This document shows, in pieces, positions 17,104 to 24,976 of a stretch of 64,000 nt of DNA; position 1 is the first letter of the stretch; every line of letters begins with the position of its first letter. The notes beneath the pieces were generated by a model. It worked only from the letters and a program-made list of their open reading frames with translations, did no database searches and was not told the origin of the DNA. The DNA comes from Novacetimonas cocois (lineage in GTDB: Bacteria > Pseudomonadota > Alphaproteobacteria > Acetobacterales > Acetobacteraceae): the NCBI RefSeq assembly GCF_003311635.1, contig NZ_QEXL01000002.1, positions 186,001 to 250,000 on the forward strand. The letters run 5' to 3'. A program made the position numbers and the translations under genes.

Positions 17104-18267
17104 ATGCGCACGATGTCCAGCCATGCTTCCATACCGTCGCGCCCGCACCGCGCCTGCCGTGCGGGTGCCGCCTTCGCCCTTGCCGGGGTGCTCGCCATGA
17201 TGAATGCCACCGCCGCGCGGGCGGCCAAGCCGGCGCCGCCGCTTGATCCCTCCGCCCCGATGGAGGAGGTCGCGACATCGACAGCCGCGACGTGGGACCG
17301 CGTGGTCGTCCTTCCCGACGGGCGGATCATCGCCGAAGCCCCCGCATGGACCGGCGTGAAGCAGGGCGGGCTTGTCATCCTCGATTCCGCGAAACAGCCC
17401 CATCCCTATCCCGACGCGGCATGGAACGATCCCGCCACGCCGGAGGGACAGCGCCTGACAGCGCCCACGGACATCCAGCTGCAGGATGACGGGACGTTAT
17501 GGGTGCTGGACAGCGGCATCGCCGCCGATGGCACGCGCGGCCAGCCGAAGGTCGTGCGGATCGACACCCGCACCGCGCAGGTCACGGCCACGTGGAACAT
17601 CGATGCCGCCGCCCTGCGCCCCGACAGCCGCCTTGCGGCCATGCGAGTGGGCAATGGCCATGCCTATATCGGCGACGAAGGCGTGCCCGCGATCATCGTG
17701 GCCGACCTTGACGGCCATGCGCAGCGTCGGCTGATGGAACACAACCCCGCGCTTACGGCCGGGCGGCCCATCATTGGCCCCGACGGACGGGTGATGAAGA
17801 ACGCGGCAGGTCACACCGCCATCGTCAATGTCAGCCAGATGGCGATCAGCCCGGATGAAAAATGGCTGTATTTCGAACCGCTCAGCGGACCGATCTACAA
17901 GCTGGGCACCGATGTGCTGATCGATCCCAAGGTCACCCCGATCGAGCTGGAGGACAGTCCCACCCTGTGGTACAAATCCCCCCCCTATGGCGGGATCGCG
18001 GTGGGACCTGACGGGACGCTCTACCTCAACGACGTATCGACCAGCAGCATCTTCCGCCTCACCCCCGGACGCATCTATCAACGCATCGTGACGGATGCGC
18101 GCCTGCAGTGGCCCGCGGGTTCCCACGTCACGCCGCAGGGGATGCTGTATGTTCCCGCAGCCCAGCTTGACCGCACCCCCGCGCTCAATGGCGGGCAGAT
18201 GCAGGTGACATGGCCCGTCCATGTCTATCGCATCAACGTGGCGGCCCTGCCCGAAGCGAAATTCTGA
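17104..18267 (+). CDS. exported MRJP / L-dopachrome tautomerase-related beta-propeller
   Basis: A secreted six-bladed beta-propeller of the major royal jelly protein/yellow family; the activity of bacterial members is not established. Starting at the ATG at 17104, an Arg-rich n-region is followed by a hydrophobic stretch (AGAAFALAGVLAMMNATA) and an Ala-x-Ala cleavage site before KPAPPL. Propeller blades repeat patterns such as LTAPTDIQLQDDGTLWVLDSG, ISPDEKWLYFEPLSGPIYK and YGGIAVGPDGTLYLNDVSTS, shared with the family. The frame is open back to a GTG at 17035, but the extra 23 residues would weaken the signal peptide. It stands alone, 77 bp before thrC. Confidence 0.8.
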   Translation: MRTMSSHASIPSRPHRACRAGAAFALAGVLAMMNATAARAAKPAPPLDPSAPMEEVATSTAATWDRVVVLPDGRIIAEAPAWTGVKQGGLVILDSAKQPHPYPDAAWNDPATPEGQRLTAPTDIQLQDDGTLWVLDSGIAADGTRGQPKVVRIDTRTAQVTATWNIDAAALRPDSRLAAMRVGNGHAYIGDEGVPAIIVADLDGHAQRRLMEHNPALTAGRPIIGPDGRVMKNAAGHTAIVNVSQMAISPDEKWLYFEPLSGPIYKLGTDVLIDPKVTPIELEDSPTLWYKSPPYGGIAVGPDGTLYLNDVSTSSIFRLTPGRIYQRIVTDARLQWPAGSHVTPQGMLYVPAAQLDRTPALNGGQMQVTWPVHVYRINVAALPEAKF

Positions 18268-18306
18268 CACATCTTCCGCAAAATCGTTCAGGATAGGGCA
18301 ATCGAT

Positions 18307-18334
18307 CCCCCCGCGCCCCCTTCGCGCGGTGGGG
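18307..18334 (+). promoter_or_regulatory. hairpin covering the thrC ribosome-binding site
   Basis: CCCCCCGCGC (18307-18316) can pair with GCGCGG-T-GGGG (18324-18334, one bulged T) around a 7-nt loop. The 3' arm contains the GGGG that is the best Shine-Dalgarno for the ATG at 18345. The fold would hide the ribosome-binding site. There is no T-run, so it is not a simple terminator. Confidence 0.35.
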
Positions 18335-18344
18335 TGATGGCATT

Positions 18345-19754
18345 ATGATCGGATCCATGCGTTACATTTCCACCCGGGGACAAGCCCCTGTCCGCGATTT
18401 TTCGTCCGTGCTCCTGGCTGGCCTGGCCGAGGATGGCGGCCTTTTCATGCCCGAAAGCTGGCCGACATTCTCCGTCCAGCAGTGGCGGGAACTGCGTGGC
18501 CTTGCGTATCCCGAACTGGCCGCGCGCGTCATTGCGCCGTTCGCCGAAGGCTCCATCGCGCCGGACGTGCTGCTGGGCCTGTGCCGGGACGCCTATGCCC
18601 ATTTCGACCATGCCGCCATCGTGCCCCTGACGCAGGTGGAGGACGGCCTGTTCGTGCAGGAACTGTTCCATGGCCCGACGCTGGCGTTCAAGGACATGGC
18701 GATGCAGCTGCTGGGCCGCCTGTTCGACCATGTCCTGACGCAGCGTAACGGGCATGTGACCATCGTGGGCGCGACCTCGGGCGATACCGGCTCTGCCGCG
18801 ATCGAGGCCTGTCGCGGGCGCGAACGCCTGCGCGTGGTCATCCTGCATCCCGAAGGCCGCACATCGGACGTGCAGCGCCGACAGATGACCACCGTGCTGG
18901 AACCCAACGTCACCAACCTTGCGGTGCAGGGGACGTTCGACGACTGCCAGGACATGGTAAAGGCCATGTTCGCGGACGCCACGTTCCGTGCGGACATGCA
19001 CCTGTCCGCCGTCAATTCCATCAACTGGGCGCGGATCGCGGCACAGGTTCCCTATTACATCTATTCCGCGCTAGCGCTCGGCGCGCCCGACCGGGAGGTT
19101 GCGTTCGCCGTGCCCACGGGCAATTTCGGCAACGTGCTGGCCGCATGGGTGGCACGGCAGATGGGGCTGCCGGTCCGCGCGCTGTGCGTGGGGTCGAACC
19201 GCAACGATATCCTGACGCGCTTCCTCAACGAAAACGACATGAGCATTCATGGCGTCGTGCCCAGCCTGTCGCCGTCGATGGATATCCAGGTGTCATCCAA
19301 TTTCGAACGGCTGCTGTTCGAACTCCTCGACCGCGACGCGGGCGCATGCGCACGGATCATGACGGAGTTCCGCAAGACCGGACGGATGCACGTTGCCACC
19401 CCCGTATGGGACCGGGCGAACGCCCTGTTCCACGGTGTCGCGCTGGATGACGATGCGACGATGGCTGAAATCCGGCGCATTCATGCCGAAAGCCATTACA
19501 TGGCGGACCCGCATACGGCCATCGGCATCGCCGCCGGACATGCCTTCCGCGAACCGGGCATCCCCATGGTGGCCATGGCGACGGCGCATCCGGCCAAATT
19601 CCCCGATGCGATGGAAAAGGCCATCGGGATCCGCCCGGCGCTGCCCGATGCGCTGGCGGATCTGTTCGACCGGCCGGAGCGTTACGAGGTCGTCCCCGCC
19701 GACCTTGGCGCGATCGAGGACAGGGTTCGCGCCGCCGTGCTGAAAAACGGCTGA
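18345..19754 (+). CDS. thrC: threonine synthase
   Basis: ThrC converts O-phosphohomoserine to threonine with PLP. The family N-terminus MRYISTRGQAPVRDFSSVLL begins at codon 5, the PLP lysine sits in FHGPTLAFKDMAMQLLG near residue 116, and the phosphate cup is VGATSGDTGSAAIEA. AVPTGNFGNVLAAW and SNFERLLFELL are also characteristic. Length 469 is that of the long (E. coli/fungal-like) class. ATG 18345 is preferred because GGTGGGGTG lies about 10 nt upstream; ATG 18357 matches other family members equally well. A hairpin overlaps the ribosome-binding site. Confidence 0.96.
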   Translation: MIGSMRYISTRGQAPVRDFSSVLLAGLAEDGGLFMPESWPTFSVQQWRELRGLAYPELAARVIAPFAEGSIAPDVLLGLCRDAYAHFDHAAIVPLTQVEDGLFVQELFHGPTLAFKDMAMQLLGRLFDHVLTQRNGHVTIVGATSGDTGSAAIEACRGRERLRVVILHPEGRTSDVQRRQMTTVLEPNVTNLAVQGTFDDCQDMVKAMFADATFRADMHLSAVNSINWARIAAQVPYYIYSALALGAPDREVAFAVPTGNFGNVLAAWVARQMGLPVRALCVGSNRNDILTRFLNENDMSIHGVVPSLSPSMDIQVSSNFERLLFELLDRDAGACARIMTEFRKTGRMHVATPVWDRANALFHGVALDDDATMAEIRRIHAESHYMADPHTAIGIAAGHAFREPGIPMVAMATAHPAKFPDAMEKAIGIRPALPDALADLFDRPERYEVVPADLGAIEDRVRAAVLKNG

Positions 19755-19836
19755 CTCCTTCGCGCGTTCTCCTTTTTTCATGATTTCTTAAAATGGCCCC
19801 GCCGGTGCAGATGCCGGCCGGCCCCGCAGGATCCGA

Positions 19837-21102
19837 ATGACTGACCTCATCAATGTTACCCGCCTGCCTTCCGGGCTGACTGTCGTCACCGAACGGATGG
19901 AGCGTGTCGAGACCGTTTCGTTCGGGGCGTATGTCGCCGCCGGCACCTGCAACGAAGCCGCGAGCGAGAACGGGGTTTCCCATTTCCTCGAACACATGGC
20001 CTTCAAGGGCACGGCAACGCGCACGGCGGCGGGCATCGCGGAAGAGATCGAGAATGTCGGCGGCCACATCAATGCCTATACCGCCCGCGAACACACGGCC
20101 TATTACGTCAAGCTGCTGAAGGAGGACCTGCCGCTGGGTGTGGACATCATCGGCGACATCCTGACCCACAGCAGCTTCGCCCCCGAGGAGCTGGAGCGCG
20201 AACGCGGCGTGATCCTGCAGGAAATCGGGCAGGCGAACGATACGCCCGATGACATCGTGTTCGACCATTTCCAGGAAACGGCCTTTCCGGACCAGCCGAT
20301 GGGCCGCCCCACCCTGGGGACCGAGGACGGCATCCGCGGAATGAGCCGCGAGACCCTGATGACCTACATGCGCACGCATTACACCACGCGCAACACCATC
20401 ATCGCGGCGGCAGGCAACCTGCATCACCACAAGGTGGTGGCGCTGGTTGAAAAATATTTCCAGGACCTGCCGCAGACAGACGTCCCCCCGCGTCCCGCCG
20501 TGACCTATGTCGGGGGCGATTTCGCGCAGCAGCGTGAGCTTGACCAGGCGCATATCGTGCTCGGCTTCCCCTCCGTCGGATATGGCGATCCGGACTATTA
20601 CCCCACCCTGCTGCTTTCGACCCTGCTGGGCGGTGGCATGTCGTCGCGCCTGTTCCAGGAAATCCGCGAGAAGCGTGGCCTCGTCTATTCCGTCTATTCC
20701 TTCAACGCCCCGTTCCGTCAGGGCGGCCTGTTCGGCATTTACGCCGGCACGGGCGAGGCACAGGTGGCCGACCTGATCCCCGTAACACTGGAGGAACTGC
20801 GCAAGGTGCAGGGGCAGGTGGCGCAGAATGAGCTTGACCGCGCGCGCGCGCAGCTGAAATCATCGCTGCTGATGTCACTGGAAAGCACCGGCAGCCGATG
20901 CGAACAGCTGGCGCGGCAGCTGCAGATTTTCGACCGCCTGATTCCCACCCATGAAACGGTGAAACGGATCGACGCCGTCACCATCGCCGACGTGCAGCGC
21001 GTGGCGGCACGGATTTTCCATGGCACGCCCACCCTGACGTCGCTGGGACCGGTCCGGCACATGCCCCCCGTCGCCACCGTTGCGGAGATCCTTGCCCGAT
21101 GA
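19837..21102 (+). CDS. M16 family zinc peptidase (processing-peptidase-like)
   Basis: A pitrilysin/MPP-type metallopeptidase of the type close to mitochondrial beta-MPP. The inverted zinc motif HXXEH is HFLEHMAFKG near residue 49, and the third ligand Glu comes from the ELERERGVILQEIGQANDTP helix about 75 residues later. The second, inactive M16 half is present (GGGMSSRLFQEIREKRGLVY). 421 residues is the usual single-subunit length. AGGA precedes the ATG. The last four bases overlap the start of the PmbA gene, so the two peptidase-family genes are translationally coupled. Confidence 0.94.
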   Translation: MTDLINVTRLPSGLTVVTERMERVETVSFGAYVAAGTCNEAASENGVSHFLEHMAFKGTATRTAAGIAEEIENVGGHINAYTAREHTAYYVKLLKEDLPLGVDIIGDILTHSSFAPEELERERGVILQEIGQANDTPDDIVFDHFQETAFPDQPMGRPTLGTEDGIRGMSRETLMTYMRTHYTTRNTIIAAAGNLHHHKVVALVEKYFQDLPQTDVPPRPAVTYVGGDFAQQRELDQAHIVLGFPSVGYGDPDYYPTLLLSTLLGGGMSSRLFQEIREKRGLVYSVYSFNAPFRQGGLFGIYAGTGEAQVADLIPVTLEELRKVQGQVAQNELDRARAQLKSSLLMSLESTGSRCEQLARQLQIFDRLIPTHETVKRIDAVTIADVQRVAARIFHGTPTLTSLGPVRHMPPVATVAEILAR

Positions 21103-22439
21103 ATGCACAGCCGCTCGACCTCGTCTCGACCCTGCTCAGCCGGGCACGCGCCGCCGGCGCGGATGCGGCCGATGCGGTTTACATCACCCGGACCGCCCAT
21201 GCGGCGCAGGTGCGCAATGGCAAGGCGGAGGATCTGGAACGTTCCGAGACATGCGACCTTGGGCTGCGTGTTTTCGTGGGACGGCGTTCGGCCATCGTTT
21301 CGGCCACCAGCCTTGATCCCGCGCGCTTCGACCTGCTGGTGACACAGGCGCTTGCCATGGCGCGCGTCGTGCCGGAGGACCGCTTTGCCGGGCTGTGTGA
21401 CCAGGCGGTGCAGGGACGCCTTGACGCGGCGGGGCTGGACCTTGTGGATACGGCGACGCCTTCGACGGCGGATCTGATCGAACGCGCCCGCGTGGCCGAG
21501 GCCGCGGCACTTGCGGTAAGCGGCGTGACCAACACCAACGGTGCGTCCGCCAGCGCGGGACATACCGACATCGTCCTGATGACCTCCGCCGGGTTTTCGG
21601 GGGAATATTCACGCACCAGCCACTCCGTCTCCGCCAGCGTGGTGGCGGGGCAGGGCACCGCGATGCAGCGTGATTACGATTATCATTCGGCGGTGCACCT
21701 GTCGGACCTGGAGGACGCAGCCACCATCGGGCGGCGGGCGGGCGAACGCACCGTGGCGCGCCTGAACCCGACACGGCCGCGTACCGGCCGGCTGCCCATC
21801 GTGCTGGACCCGCGTATCTCCACCAGTCTGCTGGGCCATCTGTCGGGCGCGATCAACGGGATTTCCATCGCGCGGGGGACCTCCTTCCTCAAGGACCGGC
21901 TGGAGCGGAAGATCATGGAGTCCGGTATCACCATCATCGACGATCCCGTACGCCGGCGCGGTCTGGGCGCGCATCCGTTTGATGGCGAGGGAATGCGCAC
22001 GCATCCCCTGACGATCGTGGAAAACGGGGTGCTCAGGACATGGGCGCTCGACGCGCGCAGTGCGCGGCAGCTGGGGCTGACATCGAACGGATGCGCCAGC
22101 CGTGGCGCCTCCTCCCCACCGTCGCCGTCGCTGGGCAACCTGTACATGCAGCCGGGACAGGTGACACCGCAGGAACTGATGGCGGATATCGGCGAAGGAA
22201 TTTACATCACCGAACTGATGGGATCGGCCATCAACGGCATCACGGGCGATTACAGCCGCGGGGCCGCCGGTTTCATGATCCGTGACGGGGAACTGGCGGA
22301 ACCGGTGGCGGAACTGACGGTTGCGGGCAACCTGCTGGAAATGTTCGGTCGCATGCAGGTCGCCAATGACCTGGAATTCCGTCGCGCGACCAACGCCCCG
22401 ACCGTGCGGATCGATGACATGATGATTGCCGGGGCATGA
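21099..22439 (+). CDS. pmbA: TldD/PmbA family protein, PmbA (TldE) type
   Basis: PmbA/TldE partners TldD in a metalloprotease that degrades unfolded peptides and matures some modified peptides. Visible features: GLRVFVGRRSAIVSATSLD near residue 55, SVSASVVAGQGTAMQRDYDY, the GISIARGTSFLKDRL block, DDPVRRRGLGAHPFDGEGM, and the C-terminal GEGIYITELMGSAINGITGD and SRGAAGFMIRDGEL. It lacks the HEXXXH zinc site of TldD, which is what marks it as the PmbA half. No tldD is in the window. It starts inside the stop codon of the M16 peptidase gene (ATGA). Confidence 0.9.
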   Translation: MNAQPLDLVSTLLSRARAAGADAADAVYITRTAHAAQVRNGKAEDLERSETCDLGLRVFVGRRSAIVSATSLDPARFDLLVTQALAMARVVPEDRFAGLCDQAVQGRLDAAGLDLVDTATPSTADLIERARVAEAAALAVSGVTNTNGASASAGHTDIVLMTSAGFSGEYSRTSHSVSASVVAGQGTAMQRDYDYHSAVHLSDLEDAATIGRRAGERTVARLNPTRPRTGRLPIVLDPRISTSLLGHLSGAINGISIARGTSFLKDRLERKIMESGITIIDDPVRRRGLGAHPFDGEGMRTHPLTIVENGVLRTWALDARSARQLGLTSNGCASRGASSPPSPSLGNLYMQPGQVTPQELMADIGEGIYITELMGSAINGITGDYSRGAAGFMIRDGELAEPVAELTVAGNLLEMFGRMQVANDLEFRRATNAPTVRIDDMMIAGA

Positions 22440-22577
22440 AATCCACGTCAGAAGGCAGGATAATACGGCCCGCCCCCTGTTTATCCGCCCATCGATACCC
22501 CATATCTGGGTAAACTCTGGTCCGGTCGGTCATCGACGGGATCGCCCTATCGCAGGATACCAGATACCCTGACGCAG

Positions 22578-23570
22578 ATGAAACAGACCCATACGCGACA
22601 GATGCCACGTAAACGCATCATCCTGAGCCTGAGTGCCGCACTCGCAGTGCTGCCGTTGCTTGTCCATTCCGTGCCCGCCGATGCGCGGGCCGGTGGTGGC
22701 ATGTCGATGGGCAGCCGGGGGTCCCGCACATACAGCGCACCTCCCCGGTCGGCCACGGCCCCGTATGGCGCGACTCCGTTCCAGCAGACGATGACGCCGC
22801 GTTCCAGCCCGTCCGCGCCTTATGGCACGGCCTCGCGCATGCCTTATGGCGCGGGGGCGGCTGCGATGATGGGGCGGCCCCGCCATCCCTTCCTCAGCGG
22901 CTTTGCCGGTGGTCTGCTGGGCGCGGGCCTGTTCGGCATGCTGTTTGGTCATGGGATGTTCGGTGGCGGCATGGGGGGTAGCGGGATCTTCGGCCTGCTG
23001 ATCCAGCTTCTGCTGATTTTCTTCGTGGTACGCTGGCTGGTCCGCCGCTTTGCCGGGAACAGGGCTTCCGGCGGTCCGGTGAGCATGCCGGGCCTGTCCA
23101 GCCTGACGGGCGGCGCCCCCGCGCAGCAGCCGATGGGGGGCAGCAGTGCCGCCAGTCCGCAGCCTGTCCTGACGGCAGCGGATTATCAGGCGTTCGAGCA
23201 GGCGCTGATCAATGTGCAGACGGCATGGAGCCAGCAGAACCTTGGTGCGCTGCAGCATATGGCAACGCCCGAGATGGTCAATTACTTCAGCAACCAGCTG
23301 AACGAACTTGCCAGCCGGGGCGCACGCAATGTCGTGTCGGACGTACGCTTTGAACGGGGAGACCTGACGGAAAGCTGGCGGGAAAACGGCATGGATTATG
23401 CCACGGTCGCCATGCGGTATTCCCTGATCGACATCACCACCGACATGACCGGCCGTGTAATTGACGGTAGCTCCACAGAGCGCACGACGGTCACGGAACT
23501 CTGGACCTTCGTGCGCAGTGCACGTGGCGGAACATGGCTGGTGGCCGCCATACAGCAGGCCGCCCGGTGA
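22578..23570 (+). CDS. Tim44-like domain protein with signal peptide and Gly-rich membrane region
   Basis: A 330-residue exported or membrane protein. Residues 1-36 look like a signal peptide (KRIILSLSAALAVLPLLV, ending in ADARA). A Ser/Pro/Tyr-rich low-complexity segment follows, then a Gly-rich hydrophobic stretch (GFAGGLLGAGLFGMLF) and a membrane helix (GLLIQLLLIFFVVRWLVRRF). From about residue 195 comes a Tim44-like domain: YQAFEQALINVQTAWSQQNL, then LGALQHMATPEMVNYF and ELWTFVRS. Role unknown. This is the second Tim44-type gene in the window after the one at 1-316. A bidirectional terminator follows. Confidence 0.8.
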   Translation: MKQTHTRQMPRKRIILSLSAALAVLPLLVHSVPADARAGGGMSMGSRGSRTYSAPPRSATAPYGATPFQQTMTPRSSPSAPYGTASRMPYGAGAAAMMGRPRHPFLSGFAGGLLGAGLFGMLFGHGMFGGGMGGSGIFGLLIQLLLIFFVVRWLVRRFAGNRASGGPVSMPGLSSLTGGAPAQQPMGGSSAASPQPVLTAADYQAFEQALINVQTAWSQQNLGALQHMATPEMVNYFSNQLNELASRGARNVVSDVRFERGDLTESWRENGMDYATVAMRYSLIDITTDMTGRVIDGSSTERTTVTELWTFVRSARGGTWLVAAIQQAAR

Positions 23571-23593
23571 CGACGCGGACATGATACGGCGAT

Positions 23594-23632
23594 AAAAAGG
23601 GTGGCGGGACATGATGTTCCGCCACCCTTTTT
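23594..23632. terminator. strong bidirectional terminator after the Tim44-like gene
   Basis: AAAAAGGGTGGCGG pairs with CCGCCACCCTTTTT around a short loop; A-run on one side and T-run on the other. It separates the Tim44-like gene (plus) from the convergent ctaD-like/ctaB unit (minus). Confidence 0.88.
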
Positions 23633-23692
23633 CATATGTCGTGATCGGGATTTTGGCCTGAAAGAGAAGCTTCCTTCAGGACCCCGGGAAGT

Positions 23693-23776
23693 CATAAACG
23701 TTTTTGGATGCCGCCTTTTTTCAAAAAGGTGGCGTCTCTTTGAAGCTTTTTGAAAAAAGCTTCACCAAAAACTTTC
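23693..23776. repeat. dispersed cloverleaf repeat, copy 2 (inverted relative to copy 1)
   Basis: The outer stem CGTTTTTGG/CCAAAAACTTT encloses GCCGCCTTTTTTC followed by AAAAAGGTGGC, and GAAGCTTTTTGAAAAAAGCTTC. Its reverse complement aligns with 4203-4285 in arm order, length and loop positions, with substitutions that often keep pairing. It sits between convergent genes, directly after the terminator at 23594-23632. The 240-bp gap holds nothing else I recognise. Confidence 0.8.
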
Positions 23777-23810
23777 CTATGATTACAGGCTCTTTTTTCG
23801 ACGGCCTGTC

Positions 23811-23951
23811 TCAGATCCTGATGAGGCTCAACACATACAGGATCGTTGCCAGCGCACCCAGCGTCAGGGCAACACCATAGATGCGTCCTTTGTGACGGCG
23901 GGCGGATTCCTCGGCCTCGGTCCGTAAGACGGGGGCATTATCCGATGACAT
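23811..23951 (-). CDS. 46-residue single-span membrane protein, CoxF-like
   Basis: A short gene 77 bp downstream of ctaB with a good ribosome-binding site (AAGGG, 8 nt before the ATG at 23951). The product has an acidic/basic cytosolic part (TEAEESARRHKGRIYG) followed by one membrane helix (VALTLGALATILYVLSLIRI) to the C-terminus. In alphaproteobacterial cytochrome oxidase operons a tiny protein of this design, ending in a similar hydrophobic helix, follows ctaB and is called CoxF. The match here is by size, topology, position and the arginine-rich lead-in, not by long sequence identity. It probably belongs to the ctaD-like/ctaB unit. Confidence 0.7.
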   Translation of the reverse strand: MSSDNAPVLRTEAEESARRHKGRIYGVALTLGALATILYVLSLIRI

Positions 23952-24028
23952 TGCGCGATCCCTTGCAAGACGTGGCGAAAGCGGAAGGCGACAAATGCCT
24001 CTTCACCTTCGCGCCGTCGGATTTCATT

Positions 24029-24976
24029 TCAGTGCATGATCAGGAAATGATCGGCCAGCAGTCCGCAGAACAGCAGGAACAGGTACGCAAGGGAATAGCG
24101 GAACGCCTTGCGCGCCGGCAGGTCGCCTGTCTGGCTCACGCCCTGCGCATCCTGCCTGTCACGCAGCACCCCAATGGCACGATAGATGAACCCCAGCCCC
24201 AGCACCGTGGCCGTCAGGGTATAGAGCCATCCGGCCAGATGCATCACGGACGGCACCAGCGTCACGGCCATCAGGATGATGGTGTACCACAGGATCTGCC
24301 AGCGCGTATGCCGCGCGCCCCGCACCACCGGCAGCATCGGGATCCCCGCCCGCCCGTAATCCTTGCACGCATAAAGCGACAGCGACCAGAAATGCGGTGG
24401 CGTCCACAGGAAAATGATGCCGAACATGACAATCGGCAGGACCGACAGCGACCCTGTCGCCGCTGCCCATCCGATCATGGGAGGAAAGGCACCCGCCGCA
24501 CCACCGATGACGATATTCTGCGGCGTGGAACGTTTCAGCCACATCGTATAGACAACGGCATAGAAAAAGATCGAGAACGCCAGGATACCCGCCGCCAGCG
24601 CATTCGTCGCCAGCCACATCAGGATGACCGACGCGACCGACAGGCCGATGCCAAATCCCAGCACCTCGTCCGGGGCCATGCGTCCATCGGGGATGGGACG
24701 GGTGGCCGTGCGTTTCATCACGGCGTCGATGTCACGGTCATACCACATGTTGATCGCGCCCGCCGCGCCCGACGCCATGCAGATGCACAGGATGCTGATG
24801 GCCGCGATCACGGGATGAATCGACCCCGGCGCCATCGCAAGGCCCGCGGCACCGGTAAAGACCACAAGGGAAATCACCCGTGGCTTGAGCAACACGAACC
24901 AGTCACGCGCCTGCGTCCCCACGACGGAAAGGCGATAGGTCGGCTTCTCGCCGGCAGATGCGACCGAACCACTCAT
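24029..24976 (-). CDS. ctaB: protoheme IX farnesyltransferase (heme O synthase)
   Basis: CtaB prenylates heme B to heme O, needed by bo3 ubiquinol oxidase and as the precursor of heme A. Aspartate-rich prenyltransferase motifs are present: NMWYDRDIDAVMKRT with TRPIPDGRM near residue 75-95, and the WTPPHFWSLSLYACKDYGRA loop near 200. About nine membrane segments are predicted. ATG 24976 is chosen because it overlaps the stop codon of the upstream ctaD-like gene by 4 bp (ATGA). The frame stays open 20 codons further upstream but inside that gene. Acetic acid bacteria respire mainly through bo3-type quinol oxidase, which would explain keeping ctaB. Confidence 0.95.
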   Translation of the reverse strand: MSGSVASAGEKPTYRLSVVGTQARDWFVLLKPRVISLVVFTGAAGLAMAPGSIHPVIAAISILCICMASGAAGAINMWYDRDIDAVMKRTATRPIPDGRMAPDEVLGFGIGLSVASVILMWLATNALAAGILAFSIFFYAVVYTMWLKRSTPQNIVIGGAAGAFPPMIGWAAATGSLSVLPIVMFGIIFLWTPPHFWSLSLYACKDYGRAGIPMLPVVRGARHTRWQILWYTIILMAVTLVPSVMHLAGWLYTLTATVLGLGFIYRAIGVLRDRQDAQGVSQTGDLPARKAFRYSLAYLFLLFCGLLADHFLIMH

